Source: an uncultured Ruminococcus sp.
Lineage (GTDB): Bacteria > Bacillota > Clostridia > Oscillospirales > CAG-272
DNA length: 36,455 bases
NCBI GenBank assembly: GCA_902782445.1
Contig: CACZNC010000044.1
Coordinates: 1 to 36,455, forward strand
Direction of reading: 5' to 3'
Of this stretch, positions 7,597 through 14,687 are shown one piece after another. Each line of letters begins with the position of its first letter. Position 1 is the first letter of the stretch. The notes beneath the pieces were generated by a model, which made no database searches, was not told the DNA's origin, and worked only from the letters and a program-made list of their open reading frames with translations. Both the position numbers and the translations under genes were made by a program.

Positions 7597-8349
7597 ATGA
7601 CGACGGAAAGGGAACTGTGTTTCGAGCGGGACGGAAAGCGGATCTACGGAACGCTGTACATCGAAGAGACCGGGGAGAAGATGCCGGTATTGATCCTCTG
7701 CCACGGCTACGGCGGGGACGCCCGGGGGGAAGCCGGATTCGCCCGGTATTTCGCGGACCGCGGATTTGCCGCATACGCCTTCGACTTCATCGGGGGCGGG
7801 AACGGGAGCCGGAGCGAAGGAAGCCCCGCGGAAATGTCTGTTCTCACCGAGGAGCGGGACCTTATGGCGGTGATCGACGGGATCCGGGAGCAGGACTTCG
7901 CGGACCCCTGCCGGATCTTCCTCTGGGGCGAGAGCCAGGGCGGTTTCGTCGCGTCCCTCACGGCGTCGGACAGACCGGAGGACATTGCGGGAGTCGTCGC
8001 GCTGTTCCCGGCCTATGTCTTGCAGGACGACAGCAAAAAGCGCGCCCCCGATCCCGACGCTATTCCCGAGCGGATGGACGTGATGGGCATGACCCTCGGC
8101 GCGGTCTACCACCGGGACGCCCTGTCCTTCGACATCTACGACCGCCTTCCGAATTATCCGGGTCCGGTGCTTCTGATGCACGGCGAGGCCGACACGCTGG
8201 TCCCGATCTCCTATTCCGAACGGGCGGAGAAGGTCTTCCCGGATGCCCGGCTGGTGCGGTTCCCCGGCGCGGGACACGGCTTCGGCGGCGCGGACTGGCT
8301 GAGAGCGGCGGAGACGGGACTGGAATTCTTGAACGGAGTTAGGAATTAG
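7597..8349 (+). CDS. Alpha/beta hydrolase, esterase or serine aminopeptidase-like
   Basis: 250 aa, cytoplasmic. The fold is shown by the oxyanion motif CHGYGGDA (35-42), nucleophile elbow GESQGG (111-116, Ser113), acid Asp199 in HGEADTLVP and His227 in GAGHGF. It resembles family S33/feruloyl-esterase-like hydrolases; substrate unknown. AAGGAGG lies upstream of the ATG. Second gene of the threonine aldolase operon. Its last codons and stop lie inside a run of degenerate heptamer repeats, so the C-terminal tail may vary between strains. Confidence 0.82.
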   Translation: MTTERELCFERDGKRIYGTLYIEETGEKMPVLILCHGYGGDARGEAGFARYFADRGFAAYAFDFIGGGNGSRSEGSPAEMSVLTEERDLMAVIDGIREQDFADPCRIFLWGESQGGFVASLTASDRPEDIAGVVALFPAYVLQDDSKKRAPDPDAIPERMDVMGMTLGAVYHRDALSFDIYDRLPNYPGPVLLMHGEADTLVPISYSERAEKVFPDARLVRFPGAGHGFGGADWLRAAETGLEFLNGVRN

Positions 8350-8364
8350 GAGTTAGGAGTGAGG
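8337..8364 (+). repeat. Short tandem heptamer repeats
   Basis: Four consecutive units AGTTAGG, AATTAGG, AGTTAGG, AGTGAGG, followed by looser related TTAG/GTAG words to about 8390. The array overlaps the stop codon of the hydrolase gene. Confidence 0.75.
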
Positions 8365-8421
8365 AGTGGTTAGCGGCTAGTAGTTAGTAGAACCGTCCTG
8401 CGGACAAATAAACAGAAAATG

Positions 8422-8459
8422 ATCCCTCGCAGTCCATTTTCGGATCGCGGGGGATTTTT
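8422..8459. terminator. Terminator between the hydrolase and aroE-aroK genes
   Basis: A 14-bp stem with wobbles, 8422-8435 against 8442-8455 (ATCCCTCGCAGTCC with GGATCGCGGGGGAT), is followed by TTTT on the plus strand. It lies between convergent genes and could stop both, though the minus-strand tail is weaker. Confidence 0.75.
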
Positions 8460-8462
8460 CTG

Positions 8463-9704
8463 TCAGGATTGGGCGGCCCACCATGCGAGGGCGCGGGAGA
8501 GGGTTTCGGCGGGGTCGTCCGAGACTTCCACGGAGCCTTCGGCGGCGGATTCGTAAAACTCTCTGCGGGCGGTCCAGAGCTCCTCTGCGGTGTGGGCGGC
8601 GGAGAGGGGACGGCCGTCTTTTGCGAGGGCGGAGAGGGGGCGGCGAAGGAGCAGGACGGAACTGTTCTCCCGGAAGAGACGGCGGTTTTCCTCCCGGATC
8701 ACGGCTCCTCCCCCCGTGGCGACGACGAGGGAGGACTGCTTCGAGAGTTCCCGGAGGGCGGCAGTCTCGTAATCACGGAAGACTGTCTCCCCGTCCTCCG
8801 CGAAGATTGCGGGGATCGGGCGTCCCGCGGCTTTCACGATCTCGGCGTCCAGATCCGCGAACCGCCTTCCGAGCTTTTCGGCGAGCAGGGTCCCGAGGGT
8901 GCTTTTCCCGGAGCCGGGCATCCCGATCAGAAGGATGTTCCGCTTGGCCTTTCCGACGGCGGAGAGGACGGCTTCGGCTCTCGCGTCGTCCACGGGGATC
9001 CCCGTGAAGAGCTCCGAAGCCCGGGCCGCCTGAAAGACCAGCATGGACAGCCCGGAAACCGCAGGGATCCCCCGGTCTTCGGCATCGAGGATCAGAGCGG
9101 TGCGGGCGGGATTGTAGATCAGATCGGCTACGGCTTCCAGCTTCGGGAACCGGTCGAGGTCTACGGGGGATGCGCCGTTGTGCGGGTACATCCCAACGGG
9201 GGTGGTGTTGACGAGGATCTCGGCGTCCGCGTGCTTTTCGAGGTTTGAGTAATTGTCCTCGCCCGAGCGGGAAATCACGGCGATCTCCCGGGCCCCGGAG
9301 TCCCCGGCGACTGCCCGGACCGTGACGGACGCCCCGCCGGACCCGAGGATGACGACTTTCTTTCCCGAAAGCCCGATCCCCCGCCGGGCGAGCATCCGGG
9401 AGAATCCGTCGTAGTCGGTGTTATAGCCCCACAGCGCGCCGTTCGCCTGCTTCACGATCGTATTGACGGACCCGATGCGCCGCGCTTCTTCCGAGATCCG
9501 GTCGAGGAAGGGCAGGACCGTTTTTTTGTAGGGGATCGTGACGTTCAGGGCGTCGAAGTCCCCCTTTTTGAGAAACGGCCCCACCTCGTCCTCCTCCATC
9601 GGGAAGAGATCATACCGGTAGTCCCCGAGCAGGGCGTGGATCTCGGGGGAATAGCTGTGTCCGAGCGGATTCCCGATCAGCCCGGTTTTCTTTTTCGGTG
9701 CCAT
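8463..9704 (-). CDS. Bifunctional shikimate dehydrogenase - shikimate kinase fusion (AroE-AroK)
   Basis: 413 aa. Residues 5-250 are AroE: shikimate site GNPLGHSYSP (11-20), catalytic Lys60 in NVTIPYKK, Asp97 in NTDYDG, NADP loop GSGGAS (121-126) and Gln225. Residues 254-413 are AroK: Walker A GMPGSGKST (261-269), substrate acid in DLDAEI, Arg310 and GGG (331-333). The two steps (3-dehydroshikimate to shikimate to shikimate 3-phosphate) are consecutive in aromatic amino acid synthesis, so one chain may aid handover. AAGGAG lies before the ATG. It starts 29 nt after the upstream P-loop kinase gene and shares its promoter. Confidence 0.92.
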   Translation of the reverse strand: MAPKKKTGLIGNPLGHSYSPEIHALLGDYRYDLFPMEEDEVGPFLKKGDFDALNVTIPYKKTVLPFLDRISEEARRIGSVNTIVKQANGALWGYNTDYDGFSRMLARRGIGLSGKKVVILGSGGASVTVRAVAGDSGAREIAVISRSGEDNYSNLEKHADAEILVNTTPVGMYPHNGASPVDLDRFPKLEAVADLIYNPARTALILDAEDRGIPAVSGLSMLVFQAARASELFTGIPVDDARAEAVLSAVGKAKRNILLIGMPGSGKSTLGTLLAEKLGRRFADLDAEIVKAAGRPIPAIFAEDGETVFRDYETAALRELSKQSSLVVATGGGAVIREENRRLFRENSSVLLLRRPLSALAKDGRPLSAAHTAEELWTARREFYESAAEGSVEVSDDPAETLSRALAWWAAQS

Positions 9705-9733
9705 GTTCGCTCCTTTTCCGTTGGTGTGCCCGC

Positions 9734-10522
9734 CTACTGCCCGAAGACGAGGCGGCAGAGGTCGGCGGGACTGCGCGCGAGGAGGATCTCCCCCTCCGAG
9801 GTTTCCGGTCCCGGCCGATATCCCCTCCGGCAGAGTTCCCCCGCGGCCCTGATTGCACAGTCCCGGTCCGGGAGGAGGAGGGCGGCTGTGAAGGTCCCGT
9901 CTTCCGTCGCGGTTTCGGCCGGGGACGCTCCGAAGGGGGAGAGGATCCCGTCGAGCAGAAAGGCCCGTTCCTCCGGGTCGATCTCATACTGAAAGTCCAT
10001 GCCCGCGGCGCCGAGGATCCGGGCGGCGGCTTCGTCGGGGAAGGTCGTCATGGCGTCGATCACGAGATCCGCCGGGGGATCCTTCGTCATTTTCGCCGCC
10101 TGTTCCTCAGACTGGAATTCGCCCCGGTCCCCCCGCAGGATGTTCCTCCTCCGCAGCTCTTCAAGGGGACAGTCGAACCGCACAAAGAGGGGATCGAAAG
10201 GGCCGAAGAGGGACTTTACCAGTTCGAGATTGCTCATGCCGAAGCGTTCCCGGTATTCGGGCAGATCGAGGAGCATCCCGTCCACCGCGACATCGAACCC
10301 GGCCTCCGCCATCCCCCGCACCGCGACATACTGCGCTCCGATGGTCTCTGCGACGGCTCCCCAGAAATCCCGGCGGAAGAATTTCCCGGCGATCATGTCG
10401 TGAAAGATATCGTTCGACGAAACATAGAGGACGGACGAACACATCCGGCGCATACGCTCCGCGACCGTGGTCTTCCCGCAGCTCGTCAGCCCGTAGAGAA
10501 ACAGGATCCTGCCCTTCTTCAT
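9734..10522 (-). CDS. P-loop kinase of the chloramphenicol phosphotransferase-like family
   Basis: 262 aa from the ATG at 10522, with GGGAGGG 7 nt upstream. The reading frame stays open far beyond this start, but only because it lies antisense to recG. Walker A is GLTSCGKTT (11-19), followed by SSNDIFHDMI at the place of the catalytic Asp region of CPT, and a nucleotide-kinase-like DGMLLDLP strand. CPT-like proteins phosphorylate small hydroxylated molecules; only a few give chloramphenicol resistance, and none is claimed here. The C-terminal ~60 residues are an extra domain I do not recognise. Shares an operon with aroE-aroK. Confidence 0.72.
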   Translation of the reverse strand: MKKGRILFLYGLTSCGKTTVAERMRRMCSSVLYVSSNDIFHDMIAGKFFRRDFWGAVAETIGAQYVAVRGMAEAGFDVAVDGMLLDLPEYRERFGMSNLELVKSLFGPFDPLFVRFDCPLEELRRRNILRGDRGEFQSEEQAAKMTKDPPADLVIDAMTTFPDEAAARILGAAGMDFQYEIDPEERAFLLDGILSPFGASPAETATEDGTFTAALLLPDRDCAIRAAGELCRRGYRPGPETSEGEILLARSPADLCRLVFGQ

Positions 10523-10556
10523 GGCGAACCCTCCCTTTTGCGGTTTCTTTTCCGCT

Positions 10557-10585
10557 ATTCTACCACATTTTCCGCCGGAAGGCAA
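10557..10585 (-). promoter_or_regulatory. Promoter of the P-loop kinase / aroE-aroK operon
   Basis: On the minus strand TTGCCT (10580-10585) and TAGAAT (10557-10562) are 17 nt apart, divergent from the recG promoter. Confidence 0.65.
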
Positions 10586-10607
10586 GAGCGCGGGAGACAG
10601 AATCCGC

Positions 10608-10636
10608 TTGCAATCGCCTCCGGAATGTGGTAAAAT
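10608..10636 (+). promoter_or_regulatory. Promoter of recG
   Basis: TTGCAA at 10608-10613 and TAAAAT at 10631-10636 with a 17-nt spacer. Confidence 0.7.
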
Positions 10637-10669
10637 GAAACGGAAGCGCGCGGGAAAGGAGGCGGAGAT

Positions 10670-12844
10670 ATGGCGGAGGAGAAAACCGAGATCATGGAAC
10701 AGCCCGTGACGGTACTGCGGGGTGTGGGACCGGCGAAACGGGCGGCACTCGCGAAGATGGGGATCGAGACCGTCGGCGACGCAGTCCGTCTCTGGCCCCG
10801 TGCCTATCAGAACCGGGGAGACATCCGCTCCCTCGATCAGATCGCCGCCCGGTGCAGGGAAGGGGAGAACGGGCCTTTTTCCGCGATCCTCACGGTGTCC
10901 TCCGAGCCCCAGACCCGGTACATCCGCAAGGGCATGAACATCACGACCGTGAAGGCTTTCGACGAGACCGGGGCCGTCACCGTCACCTGGTTCAATCAGC
11001 CATACGTCGCCGGACGCATCCACACCGGGGATACCTGCCGCTTTTTCGGCCGCTTCGAGTGGAACGAACGCTACCGCCGCCTCTCCCTGAACTCCCCCCT
11101 GACGGAGCCCTGGAGCGAGGAGATCGCGCTGCCCGACATCGTCCCGGTCTATCCCGTCACCCAGGGTCTGACCCAGCGGTTCATGACCGATCTGACGAAG
11201 AACGCCCTCGACAAGGCCGGGGAGGAGCTGGCGGAGACCCTTCCGACGGACGCCCTCGAAGAGCTCTCCCTCCCGACTTACGCGTGGGCCGTGCGTCAGA
11301 TCCACCGGCCGGAAAGCGTTGAGGCGATGGAGAACGCCAAGCGCAGGCTGGTCTTTGAGGAACTCTGGCTCATGTTCCTCTCGATGGCCCAGACCCACGC
11401 CGCTTCGAAGCGGAAGAGCGGAGCGCTCAGGATCCGGGACGCCGATCTCGCCCCCTTCCTCGCCGCGCTCCCCTTCTCCCTGACCGGGGCGCAGGAGCGA
11501 TGCGTTTCGGAGATCGTCGCCGACATGGGCGGGGAGACTCTCATGAACCGGATCCTCACCGGGGATGTGGGGAGCGGCAAAACGGCGGTGGCGGCGGCAG
11601 CGGCTTACGCGGCGGCAAGGAACGGAATGCGGTCCTTCGTCATGGCCCCCACCGAGATCCTCGCGACCCAGCACGCCGCGGATTTCGAACGCCTCTTCGC
11701 CCCCCTCGGCATCCGCACCGCCCTGCTCACCGGTTCCACAAAGAAGAAGGAACGGGACGGGATACTCCGGGACCTGCGGGGCGATCCGGCAGAAGGGATC
11801 TCGGTCCTGATCGGCACCCACGCGCTTTTGACGGAGGACGTGATCGCCGATTCCCTCGGGCTCTGCGTGATCGACGAGCAGCACCGGTTCGGCGTGATGC
11901 AGAGGGCCGCGCTGTTTGAGAAATCCCGGAACGTCCACTGCCTCGTCATGAGCGCGACGCCCATTCCCCGCACGCTCACCCTCGCCGCCTACGGGATGAT
12001 CGACGTTTCCCGGATCGACGAGCTTCCGGCGGGCAGGCAGAAGATCGACACCTTCATCGTGAACGAGAGCTATCGGGAACGCCTCAACGCCTTCATTCAG
12101 AAGCAGGCCGACGAGGGACACCAGACCTATGTCGTCTGCCCGGCCATCGAGGAGAACCCGGACGCGGAGGGCTCCGAGGGCGAGGAAATGGCAAACCTCC
12201 CCTTGGTCGACGTGATGGACGAGGGCAGGCCCCCGATGAAGAACGCGCGGCAGACGGCGGACGAACTGGCTTCCGCTCTTCCCGGCCTCGGGATCGGATT
12301 CGTCCACGGCAGACTGAAACCCGCGGAAAAAGAGCGGGTGATGCGGGCCTTCGCCGACGGGGAACTGGACGTCCTCGTCTCCACCACCGTGATCGAGGTC
12401 GGGGTGAACGTGCCGAACGCCACGCTGATGATCGTGGAGAACGCCGAACGCTTCGGGCTCTCCCAGCTCCACCAGCTTCGCGGACGGGTCGGAAGGGGAC
12501 GGGCAAAATCCTACTTCATCCTCGTCTCCGATTCCCGATCCCCCGAGGCGCAGGACCGGCTGAAAGCGCTGAAAAACACGACGGACGGCTTCGAGATCGC
12601 GGAATATGACCTCGAGATCCGCGGCCCCGGCGATTTCTTCAACGAGACCGGAGCCATCCGCCAGCACGGACAGATGAACTTCCGCCTTGCCGCCGCCTGC
12701 CGGGATCCCGCGATGATCGAACGCGCCTCGTTTTACGCGAAAAGGGCCGCGGAGGAGGATCCGAATCTCGAAAAGCCGGAAAACCGCCGCCTTGCCTCCC
12801 GCCTCGCCGTCTTCACCCGGAAAACGGAGAAGACCCAGAACTGA
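10670..12844 (+). CDS. recG: ATP-dependent DNA helicase RecG
   Basis: 724 aa, slightly longer than typical RecG. It unwinds and regresses stalled replication forks and branch-migrates Holliday junctions. An N-terminal helical region (LRGVGPAKRAALAKMGI) and an OB-fold wedge come first. Then come helicase motifs: Walker A GDVGSGKT (298-305), DEQHRFGV (from 402), motif III SATPIPRTL, and motif VI QLRGRVGRG (from 602). The RecG C-terminal signature (LEIRGPGDFFNETGAIRQHG) is present. AAAGGAGG precedes the ATG. It has its own promoter and no clear terminator follows. Confidence 0.96.
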   Translation: MAEEKTEIMEQPVTVLRGVGPAKRAALAKMGIETVGDAVRLWPRAYQNRGDIRSLDQIAARCREGENGPFSAILTVSSEPQTRYIRKGMNITTVKAFDETGAVTVTWFNQPYVAGRIHTGDTCRFFGRFEWNERYRRLSLNSPLTEPWSEEIALPDIVPVYPVTQGLTQRFMTDLTKNALDKAGEELAETLPTDALEELSLPTYAWAVRQIHRPESVEAMENAKRRLVFEELWLMFLSMAQTHAASKRKSGALRIRDADLAPFLAALPFSLTGAQERCVSEIVADMGGETLMNRILTGDVGSGKTAVAAAAAYAAARNGMRSFVMAPTEILATQHAADFERLFAPLGIRTALLTGSTKKKERDGILRDLRGDPAEGISVLIGTHALLTEDVIADSLGLCVIDEQHRFGVMQRAALFEKSRNVHCLVMSATPIPRTLTLAAYGMIDVSRIDELPAGRQKIDTFIVNESYRERLNAFIQKQADEGHQTYVVCPAIEENPDAEGSEGEEMANLPLVDVMDEGRPPMKNARQTADELASALPGLGIGFVHGRLKPAEKERVMRAFADGELDVLVSTTVIEVGVNVPNATLMIVENAERFGLSQLHQLRGRVGRGRAKSYFILVSDSRSPEAQDRLKALKNTTDGFEIAEYDLEIRGPGDFFNETGAIRQHGQMNFRLAAACRDPAMIERASFYAKRAAEEDPNLEKPENRRLASRLAVFTRKTEKTQN

Positions 12845-12888
12845 CGGTAGTTCAACCAGTGGTGGAAAAATTCTAAACGAACAGGTTA

Positions 12889-12917
12889 TTGTCAAACTCC
12901 GGGATATGTGGTATCCT
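12889..12917 (+). promoter_or_regulatory. Promoter of the XRE-helical regulator
   Basis: TTGTCA at 12889-12894 and TATCCT at 12912-12917, 17-nt spacer. Transcription would start near 12924, upstream of GGAGG at 12948-12952. Confidence 0.6.
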
Positions 12918-12958
12918 GTACCTGCCGCGGCGGACAACACATTTTTCGGAGGTTTTTT

Positions 12959-13780
12959 ATGCAGATCAGAATCGGAGAAAAAATCAGGACCCTCAGAAAA
13001 CAGAAGAACATTTCGCAGGAGACCCTTGCCGCCGCCCTCGGGGTGAGCTTTCAGGCCGTCTCGAAATGGGAGAACGCGGCCGCGATGCCAGACGTCGTCA
13101 TGATCCCCGCCATCGCGTCCTTCTTCGGCGTGTCGACGGACGAACTGTTCGACTTCAACCGGTACGAGACGGAGGAGAAGGTCATGGAGATCTGCCGCCG
13201 CTCCTGGGAGATCCGGGACGAGCACCCCGAAGAGGCCGAAAAGCTGCTCCGGGAAGGATTGAAGCAGTACCCGGGCAACGATATCATTCTGAACAATCTC
13301 CTCTGCGTGATCCCGGTTCCCGAGCGGGCGGGGGAGGCGATCGAGATCTGCCGCGCGCTGACGGAGGGGACGCAGTACGACGACGTCCGGCTCGACGCGT
13401 GGCGCATCATGGCGCAGGCCTACGAATCCACGGGGGACACTTCCATGATGAAGGAAGCCCTTTCGCATATCCCGGAGATCTATTTCACAAGGACCCAGCT
13501 GGACGCGGAAATGCTGAAAGGGGAGGAGCGGTTCGAGCCGGCCCACAAGCAGAAACGCCTCTCCGCCGACTGGCTGATCGACATGCTTCTGATCCTCGCG
13601 GATATTTATGAGGAGCGCGGGGAGGGGGACAAAGCGGCGGCGGAACTGGAATGCGCCGTCCGGGTGATCGAAGCGTTCCGGGAGGACTTCAACGTCGCAT
13701 TCTTCACGGGGACTGTCTATGAGAAGAGGAAGGACGAGATCCCGGAGATCGCGGAGCGGATCGCCCGGCTGAGAGCATGA
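12959..13780 (+). CDS. XRE regulator with helical-repeat (TPR-like) C-terminal region
   Basis: 273 aa from the ATG at 12959; GGAGG sits 6 nt upstream, and a longer in-frame start would overlap the promoter. Residues 5-60 are an XRE helix-turn-helix (IRTLRKQKNISQETLAAALGVSFQAVSKWEN). The rest is alpha-helical with TPR-like helix pairs (EEAEKLLREGLKQYPGNDIILNNLL, and a late ADIYEERGEGDKAAAELECAVRVIE). This layout is common in Clostridia regulators that sense peptides or partner proteins through the repeats, but no ligand can be named. A hairpin terminator follows the stop. Confidence 0.82.
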   Translation: MQIRIGEKIRTLRKQKNISQETLAAALGVSFQAVSKWENAAAMPDVVMIPAIASFFGVSTDELFDFNRYETEEKVMEICRRSWEIRDEHPEEAEKLLREGLKQYPGNDIILNNLLCVIPVPERAGEAIEICRALTEGTQYDDVRLDAWRIMAQAYESTGDTSMMKEALSHIPEIYFTRTQLDAEMLKGEERFEPAHKQKRLSADWLIDMLLILADIYEERGEGDKAAAELECAVRVIEAFREDFNVAFFTGTVYEKRKDEIPEIAERIARLRA

Positions 13781-13785
13781 AAAAG

Positions 13786-13824
13786 AGAGGAAGGCCTCCC
13801 GGATATGGGATCCTTCCTCTTTTT
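13786..13824. terminator. Terminator after the XRE-helical regulator
   Basis: AGAGGAAGG (13786-13794) pairs perfectly with CCTTCCTCT (13812-13820), followed by TTTT. The minus strand also has a T-run, so it can end transcripts coming through the repeat from the PHP gene. Confidence 0.85.
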
Positions 13825-13841
13825 CGGCTTTCAGGGGATTC

Positions 13842-13998
13842 ATACTATTCTCGTTCTAAAAAGCTAACTATATGGGTTTTGATCGCTCTCCGTAGAGTGC
13901 GAACAATCTATGATTGTGAGCTCACGTGCGATAACATTGAAGTTCTTGCCAGGCTTCTTTCAAGAAGCCGCGTTTCCTTTTTAGCTTGAGATTAGTAT
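13842..13998 (+). repeat. Intergenic repeat copy B, complete MITE-like element
   Basis: 157 bp. The ends form imperfect terminal inverted repeats: 13842-13863 matches the reverse complement of 13977-13998 at 18 of 22 positions (outer part ATACTA.TCTC, inner part CTAAAAAG). The left block 13842-13904 matches copy C (36359-36421) at 54 of 63 positions and holds the hairpin TCGCTCTCCGTAGAGTGCGA (13883-13902). The right block 13941-13998 matches copy A and holds GGCTTCTTTCAAGAAGCC (13952-13969) followed by a T-rich tract, like an intrinsic terminator. The centre carries the palindrome GTGAGCTCAC (13916-13925). The first base inside each end gives TA, compatible with TA target duplication. The last base overlaps the PHP gene stop codon. 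No ORF. Confidence 0.82.
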
Positions 13999-14687
13999 CA
14001 GTTCTTCGCGTCCTCTTCCCCGCGGATCAGGGTGTAGTTGCCGCTTTTCAGGGTTTCGATCAGCTGGGATTCCGAGGTGATCGGGAAGTCCGTGCGGATC
14101 CCACCGTCGGGCATGTGGTGCGGGTCGTGGTGATCCGTGCCCGAGGTCATGATCTTGCCGTACTTCTTTGCCCAGGCCTCGGCGATGTCGTTGTTCGAAT
14201 TGTGCCCGGGATGGCCGTTGTAGATCTCCACGGCGTCCACGTGATCCGGGTTGGTCGTCACCATGCCGAAGCGGAAAGGATGGGCGTGGATCGTGAAGAT
14301 CCCGTCCTCCCGCGCGAGCTTCGTGAACTCCCGGATCCCGTTTTTGAGGAGGGTCCCCGTGTGGGAAACCAGCCAGTCCCGATCCGCCCCGAAGACCAGA
14401 TAGTCGTTCGAGTTCTGGGCGAAACGGAATTCCAGCCCGAAGAGGATGTTCAGCCGGTCCCCCGCGCAGGCTTTGAGCTTTTCGTAAGCCGCGAGCTTCC
14501 GGTCGATCTTGGCCTCCCACTCCGCGGGATCGAGGTAGTCCCCCGTCGGGGCGAAATGGTTCGTCAGACAGACAGTCGCGTAGCCGCAGCGGAGGTATTT
14601 CTCGCAGATCCCCTCCACCGACTCGTGGGAGCAGCCGGAAGCGTCCTTCGAGTGGCAGTGCAGTTCGGTTTTGTATGTGATTCCCAT
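13998..14687 (-). CDS. PHP-domain metal-dependent phosphoesterase
   Basis: 229 aa. PHP metal ligands are all present: H10 and H12 in ELHCHSKDAS, H44 in LTNHF, E86 in FGLEF, H134/H136 in HAHPFR and D185/H186 in SGTDHHD. Such proteins hydrolyse phosphomonoesters or phosphodiesters with a trinuclear metal centre; the substrate is unknown. The ATG begins at the base after the TAA stop of the alpha-mannosidase, with GGAGAG inside the end of that gene, so translation is probably coupled. Its stop codon overlaps the last base of repeat copy B. Confidence 0.85.
   Translation of the reverse strand: MGITYKTELHCHSKDASGCSHESVEGICEKYLRCGYATVCLTNHFAPTGDYLDPAEWEAKIDRKLAAYEKLKACAGDRLNILFGLEFRFAQNSNDYLVFGADRDWLVSHTGTLLKNGIREFTKLAREDGIFTIHAHPFRFGMVTTNPDHVDAVEIYNGHPGHNSNNDIAEAWAKKYGKIMTSGTDHHDPHHMPDGGIRTDFPITSESQLIETLKSGNYTLIRGEEDAKN

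Noticed and set aside
9734..10522. Chloramphenicol resistance gene
   Set aside because: Only the P-loop kinase fold and general CPT-like pattern are visible. There is no basis for a resistance claim.
9734..13843. A 1369-codon open frame on the minus strand
   Set aside because: Most of it lies antisense to recG and the XRE regulator, which have clear family motifs. Only the last 262 codons (9734-10522) have a ribosome site and recognisable domains.
13842..13998. Repeat as an integron attC site or a CRISPR-like unit
   Set aside because: There is no integrase or cas gene, the copies are tens of kilobases apart rather than arrayed, and the ends are inverted repeats rather than attC R and L boxes.
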